A stretch of DNA of 64,000 nt from UBA8199 sp964507045 (GCA_964507045.1 CAZDOO010000024.1:1-64000), one strand, 5' to 3'. Shown: positions 23,835-33,244, numbered from the stretch's first letter. Numbers and translations are program-made. Notes: a model not told the origin generated them from the letters alone.

Positions 23835-25562
23835 ATGGGCACGCTCTACTACGGCGATAATCTCGACATCCTCCGGCGCTATCTCAAGGACGAGACCGTG
23901 GACCTCGTCTATCTCGACCCGCCCTTCAACTCCGCCCAGACCTACAACGCCTTCTTCCACGAGAAGGACGGCACCGACGCCGCCAGCCAGATCAAAGCCT
24001 TCGAGGACACCTGGCATTGGGACATCCTGACCATGGCCGCCTACAAGCAGATCACCGAGCAGCCGGGCAAGGTGTCGGACGTGATGCAGGCCTTCTACAC
24101 CTTCCTGGGCGGCAACGACATGATGGCCTACCTCACCATGATGGCCCCGCGCCTGGTCGAACTGCGCCGCGTCCTCAAACCCTCCGGCTCCCTCTACCTC
24201 CATTGCGACCCCACCGCCTCCCATTACCTCAAGCTGCTGTGTGATGCGGTGTACGGGCACGACCACTTCCAAAGTGAAATCATCTGGCGCCGGACTGGAA
24301 CTCACGGGAAGTCGGTCCGCTGGGCGCCGATTCACGACGTGATCCTGTTCTACACGAAGACGGACAAGTTCACCTGGAAGTTTCCGCGGCGTCCGTACAT
24401 GAAAGGCCACGCAGAGAGCTTCCTCATTAAGGACAGCAAGGGGTACCGAACGAACTACTATGGCAATGTTCTTACAGGCTCCGGAACGCGGACCGGGGAA
24501 TCCGGTAAGCCCTGGCGGGGTTTTGACCCCACGGCGAAAGGCAGGCACTGGGCAATCCCCGGCGCGCTGCTTTCTGACCTAGAGGAGGACATCAGTCACT
24601 TGTCGCAGCACCAGAAGCTCGACTACCTTTTCGAGAAGGGCTACGTCACCATAGAGCCGGGGGCGGCATGGCCAATCTATCAGCGATACATCAAGGAGAC
24701 CGACGGGCCAGCGACTCCGGACGTCTGGGCCTACCAGCCCTACACGGAGGGGACGGTTCTGGGAAGCGACGAGGGCATTGACGCTGACGTGCGCTGGCTT
24801 TCCCCAAAGGACAAGGAGCGACTGCATTACCCCACCCAAAAGCCTGTCGCCCTGCTTGAGCGCATCATTAAAGCCAGCAGCAACCCCGGCGACGTGGTGC
24901 TCGATCCGTTCTGCGGGTGCGGCACGACCATTGACGCGGCGGAGAAGCTGGGGCGCAAGTGGATCGGGATAGACATCACGCAGCTTGCCACCTCGCTCAT
25001 TAAGAACCGGCTGCGCGACACTTACAAGGGGAAGGTCGAGATCATCACCGTCGGCGAGCCGACCACGCCCAACGAAGCCGCCGCGCTGGCCGAGCAGGAC
25101 AAGTTCCAGTTCCAGTGGTGGGCGCTGGGGCTGGTGGGCGCCCGGCCCGTCGAGCAGAAGAAGGGGGCCGACCACGGCATTGACGGCAAGATTCTATTCC
25201 GCGATGACCCGCAGGCGGCCAAGCCGGAGCAGATCATCATCCAGGTCAAGGGCGGCAAGACAGGGGTGAAGGACGTGCGGGACTTGCGCGGGGTGATTGA
25301 CCGGGAGAAGGCGGCGATCGGCGTGCTGATTTCGTTGCAGCCGCCGACGGGGCCGATGGAGGTGGAGGCGGCGGATGTCGGGTTCTACGAGCATAAGCTG
25401 ACGCGCCAGCAGTATCCCCGGTTGCAGCTCCGGACGGTGAAAGAGCTGATGGAGGGCAAGGGCATCGAGCGCCCGTCGGAGGCGGCAGCGGTGGATGTGA
25501 CGTTCAAGAGGGCGCCGGAATCGAAGAAAAAGCACGGGCAGCAAAAGGACTTGGGACTCTAG
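23835..25562 (+). CDS. Adenine-specific DNA methyltransferase fused to an Mrr-like nuclease domain
   Basis: 575 aa. Residues 1-390 form a beta-class N6-adenine methyltransferase: catalytic motif DPPF (28-31) comes before the S-adenosylmethionine motif DPFCGCGTT (about 353-361), preceded by HYPTQKPVALLERII. Residues about 440-530 resemble an Mrr/PD-(D/E)xK nuclease: GADHGIDGKI (about 442-451) followed by IIIQVKGG (about 466-470), giving the D...Q-x-K active site. Such a chain could modify and cut DNA alone. No separate restriction or specificity gene is nearby. The ATG at 23835 opens the conserved LYYGDNLDIL segment. The C-terminal tail is Lys-rich. Confidence 0.85.
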   Translation: MGTLYYGDNLDILRRYLKDETVDLVYLDPPFNSAQTYNAFFHEKDGTDAASQIKAFEDTWHWDILTMAAYKQITEQPGKVSDVMQAFYTFLGGNDMMAYLTMMAPRLVELRRVLKPSGSLYLHCDPTASHYLKLLCDAVYGHDHFQSEIIWRRTGTHGKSVRWAPIHDVILFYTKTDKFTWKFPRRPYMKGHAESFLIKDSKGYRTNYYGNVLTGSGTRTGESGKPWRGFDPTAKGRHWAIPGALLSDLEEDISHLSQHQKLDYLFEKGYVTIEPGAAWPIYQRYIKETDGPATPDVWAYQPYTEGTVLGSDEGIDADVRWLSPKDKERLHYPTQKPVALLERIIKASSNPGDVVLDPFCGCGTTIDAAEKLGRKWIGIDITQLATSLIKNRLRDTYKGKVEIITVGEPTTPNEAAALAEQDKFQFQWWALGLVGARPVEQKKGADHGIDGKILFRDDPQAAKPEQIIIQVKGGKTGVKDVRDLRGVIDREKAAIGVLISLQPPTGPMEVEAADVGFYEHKLTRQQYPRLQLRTVKELMEGKGIERPSEAAAVDVTFKRAPESKKKHGQQKDLGL

Positions 25563-25588
25563 CAGCCCCTTGAAAAACCGCCGGAACG

Positions 25589-25665
25589 CCGCGTGGGGGC
25601 ACGCGGCCTACAGGATTTCCTCGGAATTCGATGCGCATTGTAGGCCCGGTGCCCTCACCGGGCGG
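25589..25665. repeat. REP-like palindrome (GCACGCGGCCTACA family)
   Basis: The left half (CGTGGGGGCACGCGGCCTACA, roughly 25592-25612) and the right half (TGTAGGCCCGGTGCCCTCACC, roughly 25638-25659) are imperfect reverse complements; each half can also fold on itself. It lies between the convergent methyltransferase and truncated Ig-type genes, and its right end sits about 6 bp from the latter's stop. Confidence 0.75.
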
Positions 25666-25670
25666 GTTTA

Positions 25671-25850
25671 TTAACGGGCTGCAAACAAGGCGTTCGAGCC
25701 TTGGATCGAGATCTGATCCTGTGGCTCGACCGAAATAGCGGGGGCCGACTGAGCGCAGGCATCGTGCGGTAAGGCCAGGATCAACCACACCAGAAAGGCG
25801 ACCAACGCGCCTGCCGTTACCTTGGGTCCAAGACTTGAACTGAGCTTCAT
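25671..25850 (-). pseudogene. Truncated exported Ig-like-domain protein
   Basis: The ATG at 25850 opens a 59-aa product: a signal peptide (VTAGALVAFLVWLILALPHDACAQ) followed by ISVEPQDQISIQGSNALFAAR and a stop. The last part matches the opening strand of the Ig-like repeats common in large exported proteins of this phylum (QP..Q....G..A.F.A). The rest of the protein is missing and a REP-like element follows the stop directly, so this is read as a gene cut by repeat-associated deletion. Confidence 0.6.
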
Positions 25851-26511
25851 CGGTTGTGCTGATTGGCGCTGCCCAATACCGGGTTTGGGTTGGCGAAAGC
25901 TTCGCAACACACTTACCCGCGCAAATGCACAAGTAGCGCATGCCCTCCGTTTGACGGCACACGACCAACCAACCATCTTCTGGTTCGCAGCTTGTTGCAA
26001 GTGTGGCGGCGGCGGCGGCTGACAAGTCATTTAGTCATTTGGTCGCCCCGCGTAATGCCGCAGCCGATGCGCGGAGCGCTGGGCCAGCCAAAAGAACACA
26101 ATCGGATCCCAGAATACGCCATTTGGGGGATAGGCAGGCGGGGAACATGTCCGTTATACAGTGGGCAGCAATTCACACAGCCCACAGCCATCGACCGCAA
26201 CTGCCATGACACGCACTCGACCACGTAATCTGAGCGCCACTCTGCCGGGCTTGCGAGCCGCGGGCTTGAGCCCTGCGAGCCAGGCACCAGCGGTGAACGT
26301 CCTGGCGGCCCAATGCGATACCCACACGATCGATCAATTCGAGAACTGGAGAGGGTCGAATTGAATGGGCGTTGCCAAAGGCGCGGGGTCATCAGTGCAA
26401 GGCGATGCTCCTTGCGCCCATCGAAAACCGGGTCGCGGAAGGGGTAGCGCGCCGGGTCAGACCCTTATTTACGGCGTGGAAGCGCGAACCGGCATGCACT
26501 ATAATCGGATC
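25851..26511. other. Gene-free leader region of the sensor kinase operon
   Basis: No convincing gene is seen in these 661 bp. The conserved 49-bp element lies at 26111-26159. From there to the kinase ATG is a 352-bp stretch with short, non-conserved open frames. A TATAAT occurs at 26500-26505, but only 6 bp before the ATG and without a -35 partner, so it is unlikely to be the promoter. Confidence 0.5.
26111..26159 (+). promoter_or_regulatory. 49-bp conserved element, copy 1 (upstream of sensor kinase)
   Basis: Identical to 30314-30362 at 46 of 49 bases; the core is ACGCCATTTGGGGGATAGGC and the 3' end is CCGTTATAC, where GTTATA could be a -10 box. There is no good -35 hexamer, which suggests an activator-dependent promoter. 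Same orientation as the downstream kinase operon. Confidence 0.65.
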
Positions 26512-29500
26512 ATGCTTTGGAAGTCGCCTGCCATGTGGACATGGCTAGGGGTAGCCGTGAACTTGTTGCTGGCGGGTGCGCTGCCAGCCAAGGCATCGGC
26601 GGCAACGGACGTGGTAACCAACCTGCACCAGTTTCAGGAGTTGGCGACCACGCAGCAGCGGGTCGCGTCGCACGTGCGATTGCGGGGCGCCGTTTGCTGG
26701 GCCAGCCCGGGCGGGAACCTGGTTGTGTTGCAGGACGAGTCGGGCGCGGCGGTCATGGAAACGGACCCGCAAGGTCCGGCGGTGCGGGGTGGGGACATGG
26801 TAACGGTGGAAGGCATGTGCACGGGTGGTGGCGGCGGCGATGGCTTCAGCATTGGGAAAGCCCTGGTCGTGAACAATGATCGCCTGCACCCCTGGCAGGA
26901 GAAGTCGGCGGAGGTTTTCCTGAACAAGGGGAAGCATCCTTTACGGGTGGCCTGGTTCAACCGCACGAACACGGAGACGCTGCGGGTTTCCTACCAGGGC
27001 CCCGGCATCGCGCGACAGGCGATTCCCGACGCCGTCCTGTTCCAGAATGGGTCGCGGGCCCGGGAGGCGAGGCCAGCGCTGTCTCCCGGGGTGCGGTGGC
27101 GAAGCTACGAGGGAAGGTGGTGGCAGGTTCCGGCGTTCGATCGGCTGCGCGTGTGCCAGGAGGGGATAGCGGCCAACTTCGATCCGGGCGTGGGGGGCCG
27201 GGATGCGTTTGTCGCGCTTTGCTTTGACGGCTGGCTGGAGGTGGTTCAAGCCGGCGTTTACACGTTCACCGTGGGGTCCGCAGGCGGAAGTCAATTGTAC
27301 ATCGGCTTGCCGCAATTGAAGGTGGTGGGGAGCGCGGCGCTGCCAGCCGCCCGACACGTGAACCTGGGACAGACGCTGACCTCGGAACCGGCCGGCTTCT
27401 GGGCCGAGGTTGAAGGCCAGGTGGATTTCCTCAGCCGCGGGGAGGCCGGCGGGTTGACCCTGTCGCTGAGTTCGGGAACGGGCAGACTGCGGGCAGAGGT
27501 TGCAGAGGGCACGCGTATTTTGCCGGAACTCATGCCCGGCAGCCGGGTCCGGTTGCAGGGGGTCTGCTGGAGCGCTATGACCCTCGACGAACAGAGAATC
27601 CCCGGGGTGTTCTGGGCACCGGACCCGGAGCAGGTCGAGGTTCTGGCTGCCGCGCCGCAGCCGCCTGCCGACGGGACGGAAATGGAGTCGGGTCAACTGC
27701 CAACCCTGACTGCCGTCGCCCAGATCAAGCACCTGAAGCGCGAAGAGGCCATGCGCGGCTATCCGGTGAAGATTCGCGGGGTGATCACCTGGTCGGACCG
27801 GACGGCGGTGGTGCTGCAGGACACGACGGCGGGGATATTCGTGGACGAGGTGGAGGTGAACGACAGCTACCACCTCCGGTTGGGAGAGTATTGGGAAGTG
27901 GAAGGCGTGACGGTGGCGCAGTTCGCACCCATGGTCCGCGCGCGGCGGGCGGTGCGGCTGGGCCGCGGGGTGATGCCGGAGCCCGTGCAACCGACGTGGG
28001 ACCAGTTAATGAACGGAAGTCTCGACGCGCATTACGTGGAGCTGCGGGGAATTGCGACCGCCGTGGAATCAAACCGGGTGACCCTGCTGACCGGCGGCGG
28101 CAAGATACAGGCGCGACTGCCGGAGACCGCGCCGGAGCAAATCCAGCAGCACAAAGGGGCGCTCATTCGCCTCCGAGGATGTTTGTGGGCCGTGAAGGAT
28201 GAGGTAACGCATGTCGTCAAGATTGGCGAAGTGCAAATCCACTCGGCGGTGATCAACGTGGACGAGCCGCCGCCGGCCTATCCGTTTGCCGCGCCACTGA
28301 AGCGGGCGCCGGAATTGCTTCTGTTCGACGCGCGGGCGGCGATGCTCAAGCAGGTGAAGGTCGCCGGCCAGGTGATTCACGTGCGGGCGGGCGAGTATTT
28401 CCTGATGGACGGCACCAACGGGCTGCGGTTTGTGCCGCGCGCCGCGGTGCGATTGGACGCAGGCAACGAGGTGGAGGTGGTGGGGTTTCCCGAACTGGGC
28501 GGGCCGTCGCCAGTGCTGTGTGAGGCCCTGGTGAAGCGGACCGGTCACGCTGGATTGCCGCCGCCGAGGGACCTGGCAGAGGGTTCCTGGCCGGTGGGAG
28601 AGCTGGACGCCACGCGGGTACGAACGAAGGCCTGGTTGCTGAATCTGAGCAAGGATCAGCAGGATCAGGTGTTTGGGCTGCAGGCGGGGCCGCACGTGTT
28701 TGTGGCGCGAATGCCGGCCAGCAACGCGGCGGGTCTCTCCTTTCCCGTGGGCAGCAAGCTGGAATTGACCGGCACATTTGCCGGGCGGATGGGAGACCGG
28801 GCCGCGGGCGGAGCGGTGGACTCCTTTGAACTCCTGCTTAACTCACGCGCCGATGTCCGCCTGCTGGCGCGCCCGGTGTGGTCCACCCTGCGCCGGATGA
28901 TCATTGTTGTGGGCGTGCTGGTCGGGGTGCTGCTGGTGGCGATGGTCTGGATCACGATGCTGCGCCGGCAAGTGGAGCAAAGGACCGCTCAACTGCGGGT
29001 GGAGATTCAGGAGCGCGAGCGCGCGGAGAAGATGCGCGCCATCGAGGAGGAGCGCTCGCGCATCGCGCGGGATTTGCACGACGATCTGGGATCGAGCCTG
29101 ACCGAGATCAGCCTTCTGGCGGACGCCGGGCTGGGCCATCCGCCCCTGGCGGAGCGCGCCCTAAATCGGTTTAGCGCGATCGCGGCCAAAGCCCGCGCGC
29201 TTGTGCAAGCTCTCGACGTGATTGTGTGGCTGGTAAACCCGAGCAAGGACGCGCTGCCGTTCCTGGCGGGATACCTGGGCAGCTACGCGGAGGAATACCT
29301 GGGCGCGTCGGGGATTGGCTGCCGGCTGAAGATTCCGCTGGACATGCCGGCGCTGCGCTTGAACGCCGACGTGCGTCACAACCTGTTTCTGGCCGTCAAG
29401 GAAGTGCTGCACAACATCGTGCGCCACGCCCACGCCAGTGAGGTGCTGGTAACCTTTGCGCTGCGCCAGGAGGCGCTGGAGATCACTGTTACGGACAACG

Positions 29501-29664
29501 GACAGGGGTTTGACCCGTCGGCGCCGGCGGAAGGCAACGGCTTGGCCAACCTGCGGCAGCGCGTGGCGGGAATCGGCGGCCGCTGCGAGATTCACGCGCA
29601 ACCAGGCGGGGGCGCGAGCGTCCGACTGTTGCTGCCGCTGCCGGTCGAATCGAACCCTGCATAA
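26512..29664 (+). CDS. Membrane sensor histidine kinase (NarL-type partner) with PA14-like sensor region
   Basis: 1050 aa from the ATG at 26512, which opens a signal peptide (MLWKSPAMWTWLGVAVNLLLAGALPAKASA). The periplasmic part (about 30-795) contains OB-fold-like segments (VRLRGAVCW...VVLQDESGAAVME; VKIRGVITW...VVLQDTTAGIFVD) and, at about 194-275, a PA14/GLEYA-like region (YEGRWWQVPAFDRL...GVYTFTVGSAGGSQLYIG), suggesting carbohydrate sensing. A transmembrane helix (MIIVVGVLVGVLLVAMVWI) and coiled coil lead to a HisKA_3 domain with phospho-His 856 (RDLHDDLGSSLTEI) and a HATPase_c domain (EVLHNIVRHAHAS, DNGQGF, GLANLRQRV). The regulator follows 7 bp later. Confidence 0.9.
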   Translation: MLWKSPAMWTWLGVAVNLLLAGALPAKASAATDVVTNLHQFQELATTQQRVASHVRLRGAVCWASPGGNLVVLQDESGAAVMETDPQGPAVRGGDMVTVEGMCTGGGGGDGFSIGKALVVNNDRLHPWQEKSAEVFLNKGKHPLRVAWFNRTNTETLRVSYQGPGIARQAIPDAVLFQNGSRAREARPALSPGVRWRSYEGRWWQVPAFDRLRVCQEGIAANFDPGVGGRDAFVALCFDGWLEVVQAGVYTFTVGSAGGSQLYIGLPQLKVVGSAALPAARHVNLGQTLTSEPAGFWAEVEGQVDFLSRGEAGGLTLSLSSGTGRLRAEVAEGTRILPELMPGSRVRLQGVCWSAMTLDEQRIPGVFWAPDPEQVEVLAAAPQPPADGTEMESGQLPTLTAVAQIKHLKREEAMRGYPVKIRGVITWSDRTAVVLQDTTAGIFVDEVEVNDSYHLRLGEYWEVEGVTVAQFAPMVRARRAVRLGRGVMPEPVQPTWDQLMNGSLDAHYVELRGIATAVESNRVTLLTGGGKIQARLPETAPEQIQQHKGALIRLRGCLWAVKDEVTHVVKIGEVQIHSAVINVDEPPPAYPFAAPLKRAPELLLFDARAAMLKQVKVAGQVIHVRAGEYFLMDGTNGLRFVPRAAVRLDAGNEVEVVGFPELGGPSPVLCEALVKRTGHAGLPPPRDLAEGSWPVGELDATRVRTKAWLLNLSKDQQDQVFGLQAGPHVFVARMPASNAAGLSFPVGSKLELTGTFAGRMGDRAAGGAVDSFELLLNSRADVRLLARPVWSTLRRMIIVVGVLVGVLLVAMVWITMLRRQVEQRTAQLRVEIQERERAEKMRAIEEERSRIARDLHDDLGSSLTEISLLADAGLGHPPLAERALNRFSAIAAKARALVQALDVIVWLVNPSKDALPFLAGYLGSYAEEYLGASGIGCRLKIPLDMPALRLNADVRHNLFLAVKEVLHNIVRHAHASEVLVTFALRQEALEITVTDNGQGFDPSAPAEGNGLANLRQRVAGIGGRCEIHAQPGGGASVRLLLPLPVESNPA

Positions 29665-29671
29665 GGTCCTT

Positions 29672-30307
29672 ATGATCACCGTGGCTATTGTGGAAGACAA
29701 CCAGACGGTGCGAACCACCCTGAGCGAACTGATCGAGGCGACGCCGGGTTACCGTTGTGTTTGCACCTGTGCCACCGCCAAGGAGGCGATGGTGGAGGTG
29801 CCGCGGTTAAAACCGGAGGTGGTGTTGATGGACATCCATCTGCCAGGCGAATCGGGCATCTCCTGCACCGCCCGTTTGAAAGCCAGGATGCCGGAAATAC
29901 AGGTGATCATTCTCACGGTCTATAAAGACACCGAGTTAATTCTGCGGGCATTGAAGGCGGGGGCGAGCGGGTATCTGCTGAAGCGGGCGCAAACAAATGA
30001 AGTCCTGCGCGCCATCGCCGAGGTCCGGTCAGGCGGCGCGCCCATGAGCGGGGAAATCGCGCGCCTGGTGGTGCAATCGTTTCAGTCGCAGCCGGCTACG
30101 GACATGGAGGAGCAAGGGCTTTCCCGGCGGGAAACCGAAATCCTGAGTCTGCTCTCCGAGGGCATTACCAACAAGGAAATCGCCGTGCGGCTAGGCATCA
30201 GCGCGGAGACCGTGCGCACCCACCTGGGGCGGATTTACGAGAAACTGCACGTGCAGGGACGGACCGAAGCGGTCACCAAGTACTTGAAAGCAGGCGGCAA
30301 TGGCTAG
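29672..30307 (+). CDS. NarL/FixJ-type response regulator
   Basis: 211 aa. A receiver domain (about 1-120) has the acidic pair E8-D9 (IVEDN), phospho-acceptor D54 (LMDIHLPG), the switch Thr (ILTVYKD) and the K105-region (LLKRAQ). A LuxR-type helix-turn-helix is at about 145-205 (LSRRETEILSLLSEGITNKEIAVRLGISAETVRTHLGRIYEKL). It starts 7 bp after the kinase stop and is certainly its partner. The 49-bp element copy 2 begins 6 bp after its stop, so it may control both its own operon and the next gene. Confidence 0.95.
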   Translation: MITVAIVEDNQTVRTTLSELIEATPGYRCVCTCATAKEAMVEVPRLKPEVVLMDIHLPGESGISCTARLKARMPEIQVIILTVYKDTELILRALKAGASGYLLKRAQTNEVLRAIAEVRSGGAPMSGEIARLVVQSFQSQPATDMEEQGLSRRETEILSLLSEGITNKEIAVRLGISAETVRTHLGRIYEKLHVQGRTEAVTKYLKAGGNG

Positions 30308-30313
30308 AAAGAA

Positions 30314-30362
30314 AGAATACGCCATTTGGGGGATAGGCAGGCGGGGGATATGGCCGTTATAC
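30314..30362 (+). promoter_or_regulatory. 49-bp conserved element, copy 2 (upstream of exported protein)
   Basis: Matches 26111-26159 with three differences, all within positions 34-40 of the element. It ends 27 bp before the ATG at 30390, a distance suited to a promoter whose -10 is GTTATA (30356-30361). The dissimilar DNA on both sides shows that only this box is conserved. Confidence 0.7.
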
Positions 30363-30389
30363 GTTAGACAATAGTCCGCACTCACAACT

Positions 30390-33146
30390 ATGAAAACAAA
30401 ACACCAGACTACTTCGACTGTAAAACGCGTTCGTTCTTGCGGCCATTGGCCGCTTTGGCTTGCGGCGCTGGCCTGCGTTGCGGCGGGCCAGTTAGGGGCA
30501 GCAACGACCACCATCTATTCGACTGATTTCGAGAGCTACACCTCGGTGGCTACGAGCTTCTCCGACACGGCGGACGCCGATCCCACCGGCTTGGAGTGGA
30601 ACATAGCCGACGACGATGCCTATTACCCTACGAACCTCAGCGCCGGGATACAGGTCATTAACTGGCTGACCAATGCGAGCGGCGGGGCGAACCAGGCCTT
30701 GCTGGTGCGGCCCGCCACTGAGGCGCAGATAATGTTCCGAAACGCCCGCAGCGGCACCAGCTACCAGCTTGATTTCTGGACCTACGCCATGCGGGAGCCG
30801 ACCAGCGACCGGAATTTCTACGTCGCGCTGCGAGGCGAAGGCGCCGACAATAATGGGGATGATTTCTTCGCGTACCAGGTGAATCGCGCGGTTGGCTCGA
30901 CGGTTCTACGCTACTATGACGGCGTAGGTGGGGCGGCGTGGGTCAACACCTCCGCCAACCAGACAACCAACCAATGGCAGCACCACAGGATAGTGATTGA
31001 TCCCAACGCCCTGACCTTTACGCTTTATGTGGATAACATGGAGACGCCGGTAGTTGCTAACGGGGATATCTCCCGGCCCGACGTTGGGGTGCCCACACAA
31101 CTCCGGATTATAAATGAAGCCAATGACTGGCAAGACGGTTGTTATGCCATTGACAACATCAGCTTCACGGTCGAGAACGCAGTGGACCTGACGACAACCT
31201 TTACTGAAGGATTCGAGAACTATCCGGTGCGGACGAGCACCACGGACGATGCCGATCCGCAGGGATCGTGGATCACAAGCGAGACCAGTGCCGCAGGGTC
31301 GGGAGCACAGCGTGCGCCAGCAAAAGTGCAGGTGGTGGATGAGGCCGCCACAGGAGTAAAGCCTCGTTCGGGCACCAAGTGCCTGAAGGTCGAAGGCGGC
31401 CAACGCGCCGGCGCCAGCATCGCCTGGGGGGTGCCACCGCAGTCGGACGTGCAAATTACGTGGTGGGCTTATGTGCCCCAGTCGGTAGCAGGGCAGCAGG
31501 CCCTCTATTTGCGAATGTCGCTGTATGGAGTCGAGGACCTCAGCAGCTGGAAAGGGGACGCGTCATTGCTGGCTTACGGTTCACGCGATGCCACCGTGGG
31601 TGACGCGACTTCACTTCTGCTGTATCCGCCCGGCACGGTTTGGGTTGATTCGAAGATTGATTACACTCCCAGCACTTGGGAGGAATATCGCCTCGTCACC
31701 CACACGGCGATCAATGCCTATACCCTGATAAAAGATCCGAGCAGCGCCAACCCTACGGTCATCGTGGATCGCGGCGCGATGGGTGGCAACACCTCTCCGT
31801 TCCCAACCAACACCTCTCCGCTATTCATGGCTGCCTGGAGTTCCTCGAACGGCAGCGGCCATCCCCCGGCGTATATTGATGACATTGAGATCAAATCACT
31901 CGTTTCCAACGTGCAGCCGCTTGGCGAAGCCTACGCGATTACAAACTACGGGACCCGGTTCACAAATTGGACGATCCTCCCCGCAGGGGTGGCGGTCGGC
32001 AAGCCAATCGTGGACCCGCGGGACAATACCACGATCCTTTGCACGGTAGACGCGGCTCCTGGAGCCATGGGCGGCATCTATCGGGCCGTGAAGGTTGCGC
32101 CCGGAAACTGGAGCATAGACCCGACACCGATTGTGAGCGGTCTGGACCGACCCTCCGGACTGGCGATCGAGACGAACGGCACGCTCTGGTGGACGCACGA
32201 CTACAATAATGATTACACGCGCTCGGTCGCCCGCCTGAAGTGGCCGTGGGTCAGCAACAGCGTGGAGACGATCATCGCCGACGTAGGCCCCGACTTGGTC
32301 GAAACGGACGATGATGCGATTGACTTGACGATCGCCCCGTCTGCTTTCAGCGGCTCCGTTGTCCAGCCCGGCATGATCGTGGTAGCGGATCGCGGAGTGG
32401 ATGGTAATGCCAACAACGGCGTATATGTCATTGATCCGGCCACGACTCTTGTCAGCCAGACAAACTACAGCACTTTCCTGGTCAACCCCACCACCGACCT
32501 GGGGGGCGACCTGGCCGCAATTACCCCGGTAGGCGCGAACGCAGTGGCGACGGTCAGCGTGGATGGCTGGCTGACGCTGATCAGTGCCGACGGCGGGTTG
32601 ACCTACCTGCATCCGTCCAACTTGTGGCCGTTGGGCGATCCGGCCGCCGGCCAGGCGATTGCCGAGGATCCGCTCACCGGCAAGATCTGGGCAGCGGACG
32701 ATCTGAAAGATGAAATCTGGTCCATTGACAGCAGCACCAGCGAGGATCAGCGCGAAATCGGGTTTCCGCTGACCGATCCTTTGCGAACGGACCGCCAGAT
32801 TGATTTCCATGATCCCGGAATGGCTTTTGCGCCCGACGGCAGTTTCCTGGTGGTTAGCGACACCAGCACTAGCAGCGGGGGGCGAGTGATTATCTTCCAC
32901 AATGAGCCCTTCACGATCCCGCCGTTCTCCATCACCTCGGTTACGCCCGCAGCGCAAGGCTGCCAACTGAGTTGGGGATCAGCCGGCGCTGTGAAATACA
33001 GCGTCCAGCGGAGCCTTAACGTGGCCAGCGCGGGGAGTTTCCAGACCATTGCCACCAATCTGAGCCTGCGGCAGTTTACGGACACCAACGCGCCGGCAGC
33101 CGGCGCCTATTACCGGGTGCAGGCGACACCGGTGATCATCCCATGA
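30390..33146 (+). CDS. Large exported protein with two LamG-like domains and a beta-propeller-like region
   Basis: 918 aa. It has an extended signal peptide (about 1-38, ending AAGQLGAA). Two concanavalin-like beta-sandwich regions begin with similar motifs (YSTDFESYTSVAT near 44; TTFTEGFENYPVRT near 270). Residues about 540-855 look like a propeller or SMP-30/NHL-type fold (GIYRAVKVAPGNWSI, LDRPSGLAIETNGTLWWTHDY, GKIWAADDLKDEIWSID, AFAPDGSFLVVSD). An FN3-like C-terminus follows (CQLSWGSAGAVKYSVQRSLN). There is no PEP-CTERM anchor. The function is unknown; domain content suggests extracellular binding or display. Its promoter probably contains the 49-bp element shared with the kinase operon. 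Confidence 0.75.
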   Translation: MKTKHQTTSTVKRVRSCGHWPLWLAALACVAAGQLGAATTTIYSTDFESYTSVATSFSDTADADPTGLEWNIADDDAYYPTNLSAGIQVINWLTNASGGANQALLVRPATEAQIMFRNARSGTSYQLDFWTYAMREPTSDRNFYVALRGEGADNNGDDFFAYQVNRAVGSTVLRYYDGVGGAAWVNTSANQTTNQWQHHRIVIDPNALTFTLYVDNMETPVVANGDISRPDVGVPTQLRIINEANDWQDGCYAIDNISFTVENAVDLTTTFTEGFENYPVRTSTTDDADPQGSWITSETSAAGSGAQRAPAKVQVVDEAATGVKPRSGTKCLKVEGGQRAGASIAWGVPPQSDVQITWWAYVPQSVAGQQALYLRMSLYGVEDLSSWKGDASLLAYGSRDATVGDATSLLLYPPGTVWVDSKIDYTPSTWEEYRLVTHTAINAYTLIKDPSSANPTVIVDRGAMGGNTSPFPTNTSPLFMAAWSSSNGSGHPPAYIDDIEIKSLVSNVQPLGEAYAITNYGTRFTNWTILPAGVAVGKPIVDPRDNTTILCTVDAAPGAMGGIYRAVKVAPGNWSIDPTPIVSGLDRPSGLAIETNGTLWWTHDYNNDYTRSVARLKWPWVSNSVETIIADVGPDLVETDDDAIDLTIAPSAFSGSVVQPGMIVVADRGVDGNANNGVYVIDPATTLVSQTNYSTFLVNPTTDLGGDLAAITPVGANAVATVSVDGWLTLISADGGLTYLHPSNLWPLGDPAAGQAIAEDPLTGKIWAADDLKDEIWSIDSSTSEDQREIGFPLTDPLRTDRQIDFHDPGMAFAPDGSFLVVSDTSTSSGGRVIIFHNEPFTIPPFSITSVTPAAQGCQLSWGSAGAVKYSVQRSLNVASAGSFQTIATNLSLRQFTDTNAPAAGAYYRVQATPVIIP

Positions 33147-33244
33147 CCGGAGCATAACCGCGACCATAAGCCGTTAACCTATACAAACGCCTAGTGGCGG
33201 AGCCGGCGACCGCTGGTACCGGCTCCGCCTCGGCCAAGAAGTGC

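Noticed and set aside
26161..26364. 67-codon frame between the 49-bp box and the kinase
   Set aside because: No Shine-Dalgarno, no family pattern, and it overlaps other equally long random frames.
26365..26511. N-terminal extension of the sensor kinase
   Set aside because: The extra 49 residues are polar and precede a perfect signal peptide beginning at 26512.
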